From positions 1 through 44,826 of the forward strand of contig JALFLW010000033.1 in the NCBI GenBank assembly GCA_022774505.1: 44,826 nt of DNA. The letters are read 5' to 3'. The position numbers were made by a program, and so were the translations under genes. The DNA is from Lachnospiraceae bacterium (GTDB lineage: Bacteria > Bacillota > Clostridia > Lachnospirales > Lachnospiraceae). The notes beneath the pieces are model-generated. The model worked only from the letters and a program-made list of their open reading frames with translations, was not told where the DNA came from and made no database searches. Below, one piece after another: positions 8,218 to 17,563 of the stretch; position 1 is the first letter of the stretch, and every line of letters starts with the position of its first letter.

Positions 8218-9150
8218 TCAATATATCACAGAAAGGATATGATCCATAATCTTATCTGCTACATTGACACCGGTACATGTATATATATTTTTAAAATGTG
8301 CATTTGAATTGATCTCACATACGATCTGTGCCATATCTCCGGTTTCATTAAAAAGCAGGTCTACTCCTCCAAAGGTAAGTCCGAGAATATGTGCCGCCTG
8401 TACAGCTATTCTTTTTTCCTGCTCGGAAGGCTCATAGATCTTCATGCTTCCACCGTTTGTGATATTCGCCCGGAAGTCCCCATTTTCAGAATATCTCTCC
8501 ATCGCAGCCACAACCTGGTCTCCAACCACCTGCAGTCTTACATCACGCCCACTGCTGCATTTATGATACTTCTGATATAAAAAGGCAGTTCCACCCAGTC
8601 TTTTTGTCAGTTCTTCCAGCTGCTTTCTGTCATGTGCCATATAGACCTGCATTCCAAAAGAACCAAAACATTCTTTTACAACCATCGGATATCCAAATGC
8701 CTTTTCAACGGTATCTAAAAAATCCATCTGCGTATATCCTACATTCTGATATGTCATAGGTGCACAGATCGTCGGAAGGATTTCTAAACTTTCTGCCGGA
8801 TGCTCTATGTTCCATTCAGCAATTCTGAGATATGTCTCATATTTGTCATCGCATGCCGCAATTGCGTCTATCGAATTAAAAAAAGGTATTTTTTCTTTGT
8901 CCGCAAAAAGGGACAGTGTCTTTGCATAGGAAATATCCTTATCCCAATCTATAATAAAATCATATTGTCTCAGCCATTCCGGTATTTCCCTGATTTCTAT
9001 AAGCTTTTGTGCATTATCAAGAATGTCAAGCGTCACATGACGCTCCCCGGCTGCCCTGTGCAGCCATTCATAATGCTCCACAAACTTTCCCGTCCGCAGG
9101 AAAGCATTTGTTAATAGCAAACCCTTTCCTTTCGCCTCTTTTATGTCCAT
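8218..9150 (-). CDS. RimK-family ATP-grasp ligase (copy 1)
   Basis: 310 residues. AFGYPMVVKECFGSFGMQVYMAHD is the ATP-grasp glycine loop and FLYQKYHKCSSGRDVRLQVVGDQVVAAMER matches the RimK/LysX/MptN group, as does the terminal GLTFGGVDLLFNE and the magnesium-binding VCEINSNAHF. The 150-residue N-terminal half (LLLTNAFLRTGKFVEHYEWL) is the Rossmann-like pre-ATP-grasp domain. AGGAAGGG overlaps the ftsK stop 18 bp upstream, so it is likely translated with ftsK mRNA. It would add an amino acid or similar amine to a carboxylate of a peptide, cofactor or carrier protein; no such substrate gene is visible nearby. Confidence 0.8.
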   Translation of the reverse strand: MDIKEAKGKGLLLTNAFLRTGKFVEHYEWLHRAAGERHVTLDILDNAQKLIEIREIPEWLRQYDFIIDWDKDISYAKTLSLFADKEKIPFFNSIDAIAACDDKYETYLRIAEWNIEHPAESLEILPTICAPMTYQNVGYTQMDFLDTVEKAFGYPMVVKECFGSFGMQVYMAHDRKQLEELTKRLGGTAFLYQKYHKCSSGRDVRLQVVGDQVVAAMERYSENGDFRANITNGGSMKIYEPSEQEKRIAVQAAHILGLTFGGVDLLFNETGDMAQIVCEINSNAHFKNIYTCTGVNVADKIMDHILSVIY

Positions 9151-9168
9151 TTGATAACTATGCCCTTC

Positions 9169-12100
9169 CTATTCCTGCATATCTGCAAAATCCTGTGCCA
9201 TGGCAAGCTCATCCTCTGTCACATTATCCGCCGGTTCCTTCCCCAAATATGCATTAAACTGTTCCATCGTCATAAGAACCTGACGTGGTTTTGTTCCCAC
9301 TGCCGGTCCTACTACCCCAGCCTTATTCAGCTGATCAATGATCCTGCCTGCACGGTTAAATCCTATAGAGAATTTCCGCTGCAGCTGCCCTGCAGCGGCA
9401 CGCTCCGATTCGATCACAAACCTGCCGGCCTCTTCAAAATATTCATCAACATCCGATTTTTTATCGTCAGAAGAATTTTCGATCCCCGCCGGAAGATCGA
9501 CAATCTCTGTTACCTTGTCATTATAAACAGGTGTTTCATTATTATCACACAGAAACGCAACCACATCGGCAACCTCTTTGTCCGACACAAATGCCCCCTG
9601 CAGACGCACCGGTTCCGAATATCCGGATGGGAAGAAAAGCATATCTCCCTTTCCGAGAAGTTTCTCAGCACCGCCCTTGTCCAAAATCGTTCTGGAATCA
9701 ATTGCCGAGGATACGGAAAAAGCAATCCTGGATGGAATATTTGCCTTGATCACACCGGTAATAACATTCACAGATGGCCGCTGTGTTGCAAGTATCAAAT
9801 GAATGCCGGCAGCTCTCGCCAGCTGTGCCAAACGGCATACTGCATCCTCCACTTCTTTGGATGCCACCATCATCAGGTCTGCAAACTCATCAACAATGAT
9901 CACAAGCAGCGGCATATGGCTGTATCCCGCCGCCTCTGCATTTTCTACCGTCTTGATCTTCTCGTTATAGCCTGCAATATTGCGGACCCCAAGCTCCTTG
10001 AATTTGTTGTACCGGTCCATCATTTCCCGGACTGCCCAGTTTAAAGATGCCGCTGCTTCCTTCGGATCTGTCACAACCGGACAGAACAGATGCGGAATCC
10101 CATTATAACAGCTAAGCTCCACCACTTTCGGATCGATCATGATCAGTTTCACTTCATTAGGATCTGATTTGTACAAAATACTCATGATCAAAGTATTGAT
10201 ACATACTGATTTTCCGGAACCGGTCGCACCTGCGATCAACAAATGAGGCATTTTGGCAATGTCTGTTATGATCACCTTGCCACCAATATCTTTTCCCACA
10301 GCAAATGCCACAGGACTTTTCGCCTTTTCAAAGGCCTCCCCTTCCAATAACTCTCTAAAATGTACAGAGCTTGGATTTTCATTCGGAACCTCAATTCCAA
10401 CTGCTGATTTTCCGGGAATCGGTGCCTCGATACGAATACTTGCCGCTGCCAGACTCAGCTTCAGATCATCTGCCAGATTCGTGATCTTGTTCACTCGAAC
10501 TCCCTGGGCAGGAAGTACCTCATAACGGGTCACTGTCGGACCGCAGGTTACGGCTCCCACCTCCACCTCCACATTAAAGCTTTGAAGAGTCTCCTTTAAA
10601 CACATCGCTGTTTCACGCAGATCCTGATCACTGACCCCTTTCTCCTGTCCGACAGGAAGACTCAACAGGTCTATCGGCGGAAACTGATACGGTATTTTCT
10701 CGTCATTTACTTTGCTGTCATTTAATGCATTAAATGTATCGGAATTTGATACATAATCATCTCCTCCGATCCGGCCATGGACTGACTGCTTTTTCGGTGA
10801 TGATTTCTTCTTCGGCACTGCACCCGGCACATTGGATGATCCGCTCTCTCCGTTTGCGGCCAAAGATTTCATGTCCTCCGGCTTTTGTGCCACACTTTCT
10901 GTTTCTGTCATATCCGGCAGTTCTCCTGTTTTTCCCCGGAATTTCTGGTTCATCTCTTCTCTGTAGATTGGAATATCCTGTTCCACCACAGCTTTCTTTT
11001 CAGCAGTTTTCTCTGTCTCCTTTTTCTCCTGATGTTCTATCGGCTGCACAGGATTTACATCCTTTTCTGCTTCCCGAACGTTTTCCGGTTGACCTCCTGT
11101 GATCTCCTGCATCCCTCCCGGAATACTGATATCCTCTTTTTCCCGGTTATCCGGCTTTGCAGCCTCCCATGCCTTTGCTGCCACTTCCTGTTCTTTTCTT
11201 TTTTGCTTTTCGAGTTTCTTTAGGTTTTCCTTTTGTTTTTTTGCTGCTATTCTCTCTTCCTTTTCCCTTGCCTCCATCTGATCCAGTCTCTCTCCAGCCA
11301 CCTTCAGATCCACTGCCTGAAAGCTTGTTCCTGAAACTGTTTTTTGTGCTTCGCTGTGCCTGCCGGGAGTGATCACACGATAGGATGGCTCTCTGTAGTC
11401 CGTCTCTGTCTCGACAAACCGCTCATATTCTTCTTCCATTTTTTCTTTGTATGCATTTCTCTTCCGTAGAGATGCCATCATTTCAAGACCATGAAAAATA
11501 TATGCACATATCAGGAGCAGCCCCAGCAATACAGCTGCTGCACCCCCTTTTCCAAGCACTGCCGCCAATCCATCACCAATCCCTCTGCCAATGATGCCAC
11601 CACTGGCTCTGCCATGCCCGGCAACGTCTTCTAATGACATGTAAAGGCATTTAAAATAATCATGGTTCAGGACATGATTACTTGTAAAATATTCTGTCAG
11701 TATTTCTTGATGAAATATTAATTCCGTAAATGCCCCCAGGAAAATAAGAATCCCACCGGCACTGATCACTTTTCTCGGAACCCGTCGGTCTCCCGGATTA
11801 ACAACAGCAAAAATATATCCGATCACTGCAGCAGCCGGCATAATCCAGGAGATCCATCCAAACAGTCCAAAATGAATACCACTTAAGACAATCCCGATCT
11901 TTCCGCATAATCCCAAAAAACACAGATAAAAGAAGACAGCAATAATAGAGATCACAAGTATTGTGATCCCTGTTTCAAATGCCATCTGATCCTTATATGT
12001 ATTCATTTCTTCCGCTGTTCTCTTATGCTGCTTTGATGTTCCACGGGACGCAGCCTGTTTCTTCCCGGTAGATTTTTTCCCTGCCGCCGAAGATTTTCGT

Positions 12101-12189
12101 CCTGCCGTATTTTTTCTTTTCTGACCGGAAGAATTATTCCCCGATCTTTTACCTGAAGTATTTACCGATCTTTTCTTTGCTGCCGCCAT
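9169..12189 (-). CDS. ftsK: DNA translocase FtsK/SpoIIIE
   Basis: 1006 residues. Pumps chromosomal DNA through the closing division septum. A basic Ser/Lys-rich N-tail (1-70) leads into four membrane segments (about 80-240), a charged linker rich in Glu/Lys (250-500), the RecA-like motor with P-loop GATGSGKSV near residue 651 and Walker B LLVIIVDEFADLM near 758, and a C-terminal winged-helix gamma domain (FSIGFNRAGRIIDQLNKAGVVG) that reads KOPS-like sites. ATG at 12189 is preferred to 12201 because GAGGA lies 5 nt before it. A ClpP-like tepA nearby mirrors the Bacillus ymfB-spoIIIE neighbourhood. Confidence 0.95.
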   Translation of the reverse strand: MAAAKKRSVNTSGKRSGNNSSGQKRKNTAGRKSSAAGKKSTGKKQAASRGTSKQHKRTAEEMNTYKDQMAFETGITILVISIIAVFFYLCFLGLCGKIGIVLSGIHFGLFGWISWIMPAAAVIGYIFAVVNPGDRRVPRKVISAGGILIFLGAFTELIFHQEILTEYFTSNHVLNHDYFKCLYMSLEDVAGHGRASGGIIGRGIGDGLAAVLGKGGAAAVLLGLLLICAYIFHGLEMMASLRKRNAYKEKMEEEYERFVETETDYREPSYRVITPGRHSEAQKTVSGTSFQAVDLKVAGERLDQMEAREKEERIAAKKQKENLKKLEKQKRKEQEVAAKAWEAAKPDNREKEDISIPGGMQEITGGQPENVREAEKDVNPVQPIEHQEKKETEKTAEKKAVVEQDIPIYREEMNQKFRGKTGELPDMTETESVAQKPEDMKSLAANGESGSSNVPGAVPKKKSSPKKQSVHGRIGGDDYVSNSDTFNALNDSKVNDEKIPYQFPPIDLLSLPVGQEKGVSDQDLRETAMCLKETLQSFNVEVEVGAVTCGPTVTRYEVLPAQGVRVNKITNLADDLKLSLAAASIRIEAPIPGKSAVGIEVPNENPSSVHFRELLEGEAFEKAKSPVAFAVGKDIGGKVIITDIAKMPHLLIAGATGSGKSVCINTLIMSILYKSDPNEVKLIMIDPKVVELSCYNGIPHLFCPVVTDPKEAAASLNWAVREMMDRYNKFKELGVRNIAGYNEKIKTVENAEAAGYSHMPLLVIIVDEFADLMMVASKEVEDAVCRLAQLARAAGIHLILATQRPSVNVITGVIKANIPSRIAFSVSSAIDSRTILDKGGAEKLLGKGDMLFFPSGYSEPVRLQGAFVSDKEVADVVAFLCDNNETPVYNDKVTEIVDLPAGIENSSDDKKSDVDEYFEEAGRFVIESERAAAGQLQRKFSIGFNRAGRIIDQLNKAGVVGPAVGTKPRQVLMTMEQFNAYLGKEPADNVTEDELAMAQDFADMQE

Positions 12190-12263
12190 ATCTATCCTCA
12201 TTCCTCATTTTTCATTCCAACATACAGCCCCGGCTGATCTATCCGGAGTATGCATATCTGCTG

Positions 12264-13139
12264 CTATCCCCGCACAGAGGCAATAATTGACAAAATCCCG
12301 ACCAGTGCACAATAAATAGCAAAATATTTAAATTTCCTTCCACGGATAAGTCCCATCATAAAACGAATCGCCAAATAGCCTGAAACAGCTGCCACCAGAG
12401 TTGCAGCTATGCAGTACAGGATATCTGTCTGCGTCAGGGATAAGGATGTCAGATCTCCTATCTCCAGTACAACTGCTCCCAGCACAGCCGGAATAGACAT
12501 GATAAAAGAATATTTGACTGCGAATTTTTTATCAAATCCACACAATAAGCATGCTGTAATGGTAGTTCCGGAGCGGGATACTCCGGGCAGCGTAGCAATC
12601 CCCTGAGAAACTCCGATCAATGCTGCCTCTTTATAAGAGACATCCTTCGGTCTCTTTTGACCTACCTCTACCAGATCTGCAATGATCAGAAAAACTGCCG
12701 TAACCAAAAGACAACATGCGGGAACTATTGCAATATCATTTGCCTGCTCCACGTAATCTTTAAATACCAAACCGATCACTGCAGTCGGTATCGTGGAAAC
12801 GATCAAAAGCATTACATACTTTCTATAAGAGCTCCTGACAATCTTATGATAAGGTCTGTGTTGCCCTGTCATATTCTGAAAAAAACGTCCTATATTAGAA
12901 AAGCTGTCACCAAGGATGTGTATCCCCTCCCGGATCAAATGACTGATATCATTCCAGAATGCCACAAAAATTGCTAACAGTGTTCCAAAATGAAGCATAA
13001 CATCAAAAAACATGCCACCACTTTCCAGATTCACATGAAGAAGCTGTTTGATCAATACCAGATGACCGGAACTGCTTACCGGCAGAAATTCAGTCAGCCC
13101 CTGCACCAGTCCGAGTAAAACCGCTTTCCATAAAGACAT
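12264..13139 (-). CDS. uppP: Undecaprenyl-diphosphatase
   Basis: 291 residues, polytopic membrane enzyme that removes a phosphate from undecaprenyl pyrophosphate, recycling the lipid carrier for peptidoglycan and wall polymers; loss or overproduction changes bacitracin sensitivity. The signature VQGLTEFLPVSSSGHLVL is at residues 12-29 and the second motif PGVSRSGTTIT near 185. AAAGGAGG precedes the ATG. It lies between ftsK and the tepA terminator, in line with other envelope and division genes. Confidence 0.96.
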   Translation of the reverse strand: MSLWKAVLLGLVQGLTEFLPVSSSGHLVLIKQLLHVNLESGGMFFDVMLHFGTLLAIFVAFWNDISHLIREGIHILGDSFSNIGRFFQNMTGQHRPYHKIVRSSYRKYVMLLIVSTIPTAVIGLVFKDYVEQANDIAIVPACCLLVTAVFLIIADLVEVGQKRPKDVSYKEAALIGVSQGIATLPGVSRSGTTITACLLCGFDKKFAVKYSFIMSIPAVLGAVVLEIGDLTSLSLTQTDILYCIAATLVAAVSGYLAIRFMMGLIRGRKFKYFAIYCALVGILSIIASVRG

Positions 13140-13274
13140 TTTTGTTCCTCCTTTGTTTTCGTCTGCATTTTAACCTTAGCTTCTTATTATAGCTTTTTTT
13201 CTTTGGAATTGCAAATTCTCCGGCAGTCAAAAAATAATGCAGACTACCATAAATCGACAAGTAAGGGATATAGC

Positions 13275-13308
13275 AAAAAGGCTGTCTCACATTTGTGAGA
13301 CAGCCTTT
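13275..13308 (-). terminator. Intrinsic terminator after tepA
   Basis: AAAGGCTGTCTCAC and GTGAGACAGCCTTT form a perfect 14-bp stem with an ATTT loop. On the minus strand it ends in TTTTTGC. Confidence 0.9.
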
Positions 13309-13326
13309 CTTTAACGGTGATCCATC

Positions 13327-14007
13327 TTATGCCTGTACCAATAGTTCTTTCCCGTCGGATTTTTTCTCTTTTCCGATCAACTCTCCCAGTTTTTTCAACG
13401 CATCATGCATGCCTCCCACCTGCTGGAACAGACCGCACTCTACCGCCTGCTTTCCCACCAGGATCGTCCCCAGATCCCTCGTGAGTATTCCCGGCTTTAT
13501 CATCATACTCTCCAGCTTGTCCTGTGGAATCCCGGAATGATCAGCGATAAATCCCGTGATCCGATCCTGGATCAACTGAAAATATTCATACGTCTGTGGT
13601 GCCCCCAGCACCTGACCGCTCATGCGTACCGGGTGGATGATGACGGTCGCCGATGGTGCGATCACCGTATAGTCTGCTGCCACAGAAAGAGGAACACCTA
13701 TAGAATGACTGTCTCCTACGACCAAAGCAACCGACGGCTTGGACAAGGATGCGATCATTTCCGACAAGGCAAGACCGCAGGACACATCACCACCGATAGT
13801 ATTTATCACAAACAGTACACCGTCCACCTGTTTCGTGCAGTCTAACGAAGCCAGCATAGGCAGCAGATGCTCATATTTCGTTGTCTTTGTCGTATTAGAC
13901 GAACACTCATGTCCCTCAATCTCCCCAATGATAGAGAGCATCTGTATTTTATGTCCTTCTTCATCCTGCAGTATCATATTTCCATATTCCTTAATATTTT
14001 CTTCCAT
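13327..14007 (-). CDS. tepA: ClpP-like serine protease, translocation-enhancing protein TepA
   Basis: 226 residues of the ClpP/crotonase fold. DGVLFVINTIGGDVSCGLALSEMI is the oxyanion-forming Gly segment, VVGDSHSIGVPLS holds the candidate nucleophile serine, and ATVIIHPVRMSG the histidine. It belongs to the YmfB/TepA branch rather than housekeeping ClpP. In Bacillus TepA influences protein secretion and forespore processes. GGGAGG precedes the ATG. The gene is bounded by terminators on both sides, so it is probably a single-gene unit. Confidence 0.85.
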   Translation of the reverse strand: MEENIKEYGNMILQDEEGHKIQMLSIIGEIEGHECSSNTTKTTKYEHLLPMLASLDCTKQVDGVLFVINTIGGDVSCGLALSEMIASLSKPSVALVVGDSHSIGVPLSVAADYTVIAPSATVIIHPVRMSGQVLGAPQTYEYFQLIQDRITGFIADHSGIPQDKLESMMIKPGILTRDLGTILVGKQAVECGLFQQVGGMHDALKKLGELIGKEKKSDGKELLVQA

Positions 14008-14032
14008 TGCTTCCTCCCTTGAGTCTCTGTAT

Positions 14033-14100
14033 AAAAAAGGGCAAAACCAGCGTTTTGCCCTCTGGCTTCCTTCTACGCTACAAGCATTTTCCTATACACT
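14033..14100. repeat. Dispersed intergenic repeat, copy B
   Basis: Contains the GGGCAAAACCAGCGTTTTGC hairpin and the tail CTTCTACGCTACAAGCATTT-TCCTATACACT. It lacks the GAATTGCTTCGCAATTC hairpin found in copies A, C and D, a clean module deletion. It abuts the pnp terminator. Confidence 0.8.
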
Positions 14101-14101
14101 A

Positions 14102-14145
14102 AAAAAGACAGAAAATGATATTTCATTATCATTTTCTGTCTTTTT
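14102..14145 (-). terminator. Intrinsic terminator after pnp
   Basis: A 19-bp perfect stem (AAAAAGACAGAAAATGATA and its complement) with loop TTTCAT, T-tracts on both strands. It sits 24 bp after the pnp stop. Confidence 0.9.
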
Positions 14146-14169
14146 ATGATTATTTATTCATTGATAAAT

Positions 14170-16257
14170 TTATTTTACATCCTTAATGCTGAAGCTCATT
14201 CTGCCCATCTTGTCCTTGCCAAGGCAGATAACCTTTACATGGTCACCAAGAGTCAGAACATCCTCGACATGATTGATACGCTCGTTGGCAATCTTAGAGA
14301 TATGAACCATTCCCTCTTTGCCCGGAGCAAACTCGATGAATGCACCAAACTCCTTGATACTTACCACATCACCTTCCAGAATCTGTCCCTGATGGAAGTC
14401 TGTTACAATGATCTCGATCAGACGCTTTGCCTCGTTCATCATTGCTTCATCCTCACCACAGATAGAAACCTGACCTTCATCATTAATGTCAATCTTCACA
14501 CCCGTCTTTTCGATCAATGCATTGATGGTCTTTCCACGCTGTCCGACAACATCACCGATCTTGCTTGGATCGATGGTCATCTGGATAATCTTTGGTGCAA
14601 ACTCACCAACCTTCTCACGCGGCTCGCTGATAGCTGGTTTCATACAGGTGTCCATAATGAACATTCTTGCCTCACGGCATCTTGCAATGGCTCCCTCCAC
14701 GATCGGACGGGTCAATCCATGAATCTTAATATCCATCTGGATCGCTGTAATACCATCCTCCGTACCGGTTACCTTAAAGTCCATATCACCAAAGAAATCC
14801 TCTAAGCCCTGGATATCTGTCAGCAATACAAAATCATCATCAGTATCACCTGTCACAAGACCACAGGAGATACCTGCTACCATCTTCTTGATCGGTACAC
14901 CGGCAGCCATTAATGACATACAGGATGCACAGGTTGACGCCATTGATGTAGAACCGTTTGACTCAAATGTCTCGGAAACGGAGCGGATCGCATATGGAAA
15001 CTCTTCCTCACTTGGAAGTACCGGAAGCAATGCTTTCTCTGCCAGTGCACCATGACCGATCTCACGACGTCCCGGTCCACGGCTTGGCTTTGTCTCACCT
15101 ACAGAATAAGAAGGGAAATTATAATGATGCATGTATCTCTTCTCTGTCTTATTCGCATCCAGTCCATCAATTCTCTGTTTCTCAGAGAGCGGTGCCAGTG
15201 TTGTGATATTACAGATCTGTGTCTGTCCACGGGTAAACATGGCAGAACCATGTACTCTAGGGATCAGATCAACCTCAGCCGCTAACGGTCTGATCTGTGT
15301 GATCTCACGGCCATCCGGACGCTTATGATCTTTCAGGATCATCTTACGGACAGTCTTCTTCTGATACTGATATACCGCCTCATCCAGAATCTCAAGCCAG
15401 TCCTCTTTCTCGGCAAATGCTTCTGCCAGTTTCTCTGTTACCTGACGCACATTTTCCTCTCTTGTCTGCTTATCGTCAGAGAACACAGCCTCTTCCATCT
15501 CTGCAGGAGGAACGATCTTTTTAATCTCATCAAACATTTCCTCCGGGATCGCACAGCTTGTATATTCATGCTTAGGCTTTCCAATCTCTTCAACCATCTG
15601 ATTGATCAATGCAATAATCGTCTGGTTAACATCATGACATTTATAGATTGCTTCGATCATCTTATCTTCAGGAATCTCATTTGCTCCCGCCTCGATCATG
15701 ATAACCTTCTCAGCTGTAGATGCAACTGTCAGGCGGAGATCTCCATTATCCCATACTTCCTGACTCGGATTTACAATAAATTCACCATCTACCATACCCA
15801 TCTGCGTCGTCGCACATGGTCCATAGAACGGAATATCCGAAATACTTGTTGCAACTGCCGAACCGATCATAGCCACAAGCTCCGGACGACACTCCGGATC
15901 TACAGAAAGTACCAGATTGTTCAGAGAACAGTCATTTCTGTAATCCTTTGGAAATAAAGGACGCATCGGACGATCGATAACACGTGCCGTCAAAACGGCA
16001 TTCTCGGATGCTTTTCCCTCACGCTTATTAAATCCTCCCGGAATCTTTCCGACAGAATACATTTTCTCTTCAAATTCTACTGACAGAGGGAAAAAGTCAA
16101 TTCCCTCACGTGGCTTTTCAGATGCCGTCGCAGTACAGAGGACTGTCGTGTCTCCATAATGCATCAAGGCAGCACCATTTGCCTGCTTTGCAACTCGTCC
16201 GATATCTATTGACAAAGTTCTTCCGGCAAGCTCCATGGAATATGTTTTGTATGCCAT
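14170..16257 (-). CDS. pnp: Polyribonucleotide nucleotidyltransferase (PNPase)
   Basis: 695 residues. Phosphorolytic 3'-5' exoribonuclease of RNA decay. Two RNase PH-like cores (about 10-140 and 310-545) are visible, the second with GRGRREIGHGALAEKAL and the TDIQGLEDFFGDMDFKVTGT acidic cluster, followed by a KH domain (KIGDVVGQRGKTINAL) and an S1 domain (GDVVSIKEFGAFIEFAPGKEGMVHIS). ATG at 16257 has AAAGGAGAT upstream; the longer frame has none. It follows rpsO by 80 bp with a hairpin between, the classic rpsO-pnp arrangement. Confidence 0.97.
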   Translation of the reverse strand: MAYKTYSMELAGRTLSIDIGRVAKQANGAALMHYGDTTVLCTATASEKPREGIDFFPLSVEFEEKMYSVGKIPGGFNKREGKASENAVLTARVIDRPMRPLFPKDYRNDCSLNNLVLSVDPECRPELVAMIGSAVATSISDIPFYGPCATTQMGMVDGEFIVNPSQEVWDNGDLRLTVASTAEKVIMIEAGANEIPEDKMIEAIYKCHDVNQTIIALINQMVEEIGKPKHEYTSCAIPEEMFDEIKKIVPPAEMEEAVFSDDKQTREENVRQVTEKLAEAFAEKEDWLEILDEAVYQYQKKTVRKMILKDHKRPDGREITQIRPLAAEVDLIPRVHGSAMFTRGQTQICNITTLAPLSEKQRIDGLDANKTEKRYMHHYNFPSYSVGETKPSRGPGRREIGHGALAEKALLPVLPSEEEFPYAIRSVSETFESNGSTSMASTCASCMSLMAAGVPIKKMVAGISCGLVTGDTDDDFVLLTDIQGLEDFFGDMDFKVTGTEDGITAIQMDIKIHGLTRPIVEGAIARCREARMFIMDTCMKPAISEPREKVGEFAPKIIQMTIDPSKIGDVVGQRGKTINALIEKTGVKIDINDEGQVSICGEDEAMMNEAKRLIEIIVTDFHQGQILEGDVVSIKEFGAFIEFAPGKEGMVHISKIANERINHVEDVLTLGDHVKVICLGKDKMGRMSFSIKDVK

Positions 16258-16298
16258 TATTATCTCCTTTCCTTTTGCCCTGTGGGCTTTGCAAAACA

Positions 16299-16318
16299 AG
16301 GCACCCTTGCAGGTGCCT
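16299..16318 (-). terminator. rpsO-pnp intergenic hairpin (partial terminator or processing site)
   Basis: AGGCACC pairs with GGTGCCT around CTTGCA. On the minus strand it is followed by TTGTTTTGC, a weak U-tract. In other bacteria this interval holds an attenuating terminator and RNase sites that separate rpsO and pnp messages. Confidence 0.65.
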
Positions 16319-16337
16319 CATCCCTTATTGTTTAAAA

Positions 16338-16604
16338 TTATTTTCTAAGACCAAGCTTCTCGATCAGTGCACGGTATGCATCGAGATCCTTCTTCTTAAG
16401 ATACTCAAGAAGATTACGTCTCTGACCGATCATCTTAAGCATACCACGTCTTGAATGATGATCCTTCTTGTTCTCCTTCAGATGCTCTGTGAGCTCACGG
16501 ATACGGAATGTAAGGATTGCTACCTGTACCTCCGGAGATCCTGTATCCTCTGGTGTACGTCCATACTCTTTTACGATTTCTGCTTTCTGCTCTTTGCTAA
16601 TCAT
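16338..16604 (-). CDS. rpsO: 30S ribosomal protein S15
   Basis: 88 residues, the standard length. S15 binds 16S rRNA early in small-subunit assembly. The sequence [57 protein letters not shown] is diagnostic. AGGAGG lies 7 nt before the ATG. A structured leader and a good promoter lie upstream. Confidence 0.98.
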   Translation of the reverse strand: MISKEQKAEIVKEYGRTPEDTGSPEVQVAILTFRIRELTEHLKENKKDHHSRRGMLKMIGQRRNLLEYLKKKDLDAYRALIEKLGLRK

Positions 16605-16693
16605 TGCTTTTCCTCCTAAAATTTAATATATGCCTGTCACTAGGAACCGGTTGGAGTTTCCAAAATCCGAGTGACGGTAATCACAACTAATTA
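16605..16693 (-). promoter_or_regulatory. rpsO 5' leader, candidate S15 autoregulatory RNA
   Basis: The leader folds around GTCACT/AGTGAC (at 16636-16641 and 16670-16675), closed by GG/CC, with an inner TTGGA-AAC-TCCAA hairpin. Firmicute S15 leaders are known to bind S15 and repress translation. The match is by structure and position, not by alignment. Confidence 0.5.
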
Positions 16694-16722
16694 AGAATAC
16701 CACATTGTTATTGATTTGTAAA
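16694..16722 (-). promoter_or_regulatory. rpsO promoter
   Basis: TTTACA, 17-bp spacer, TATTCT on the minus strand, about 85 bp before the rpsO start codon. Confidence 0.7.
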
Positions 16723-16785
16723 TAGTCTGATCTGATATTTTTCTGATCAAAAAATCACAAAAGGAGACTGTAAAAATTCTCTGAG

Positions 16786-16879
16786 CAAAAAATGCAAAAC
16801 CAGCGTTTTGTACTCCAAGAATTGTTTCGCAATTCTCGTTGGCCCGCCTCTTACGTTACGAGCATTTTCCTATATCCTC
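16786..16879. repeat. Dispersed intergenic repeat, copy C
   Basis: Holds all three modules: CAAAACCAGCGTTTTG hairpin, AGAATTGTTTCGCAATTCT hairpin plus CGTTGG, and the tail CCTCTTACGTTACGAGC followed by ATTTTCCTATATCC. It abuts the terminator of the downstream secreted-protein gene. The 354-bp stretch between that gene and rpsO holds only this repeat, the terminator, and the rpsO promoter and leader. Confidence 0.85.
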
Positions 16880-16915
16880 AAAAAACGCCTGAACCGGCAT
16901 TGCCGGAGCAGGCGT
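16880..16915 (-). terminator. Intrinsic terminator after the small secreted protein gene
   Basis: Nested stem ACGCCTG/CAGGCGT enclosing CCGGCA/TGCCGG, followed on the minus strand by six T residues. Confidence 0.88.
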
Positions 16916-16958
16916 CAGACTATATATTCTGCTGTCTTTTCTCTTTATTTTTAAGGAC

Positions 16959-17462
16959 TCAGGCTCCAATATTACTTGAAGAGGCTATTTCAACTATTTT
17001 TCCTTTTTCTACAATTACATACAAGAAAACATCCGGAAGGTTCTTTCCATTTTTCTTTTTTACACCATTTACTTTTGTTCCCTTTTCTGCTTTTATCTGT
17101 TTTTTGAAATTTTCATATGTTGTTTCCTTTGGCTCAGTTCCTTCAAATTTCGATTTTCCCGTAATCTCATATATACATTTTGAAGAGAATGTTGCTGTTA
17201 TTTTTTTTAATTTTTTGCCACTTGCTTTTCCTGATTTAAATTTACGCATGCCACTACCTTTGATCGTAATCTTATTTCCGGAAAATGTCACTTTATTTAC
17301 GACTCCACCCATGGTTTGATCCTTTTTCAATCCCTTTTGATCACCAGGAGTCAAATATAACATATAAGATTCCTTCTTTGCTGCATTAACCGTTGATACC
17401 GGGACAATTGCCGCCAGCAGCATAGCAAACATTACCACTACAATTCCCATTTTTTTGTTCAT
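16959..17462 (-). CDS. Small secreted basic protein, unknown function
   Basis: 167 residues. ATG at 17462 is chosen for its AAAGGAGG site; it gives a clean signal peptide (MNKKMGIVVVMFAMLLAAIVPVSTVNA with likely cleavage before AKK). The mature part is Lys/Gly/Thr-rich with beta-like alternation (VNKVTFSGNKITIKGSGMRKF, LPDVFLYVIVEKGKIVEI) and no cysteine motif or anchor. I recognise no family. It stands alone between scpB and rpsO with its own terminator. It is probably exported and soluble. Confidence 0.75.
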   Translation of the reverse strand: MNKKMGIVVVMFAMLLAAIVPVSTVNAAKKESYMLYLTPGDQKGLKKDQTMGGVVNKVTFSGNKITIKGSGMRKFKSGKASGKKLKKITATFSSKCIYEITGKSKFEGTEPKETTYENFKKQIKAEKGTKVNGVKKKNGKNLPDVFLYVIVEKGKIVEIASSSNIGA

Positions 17463-17563
17463 ATTAATTTTCCTCCTTTTTGCCATATCTGGCAATTTTC
17501 TTTGTTTAACCAGATACTATCATACAGAATGTCAGCATTTTAAATGAACTGACCGGGCTAATA

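Noticed and set aside
9151..10044. 297-residue plus-strand frame opposite ftsK
   Set aside because: Lies antisense to the conserved FtsK motor, is Cys/His/Phe-rich with no motif, and has no ribosome site; a shadow frame.
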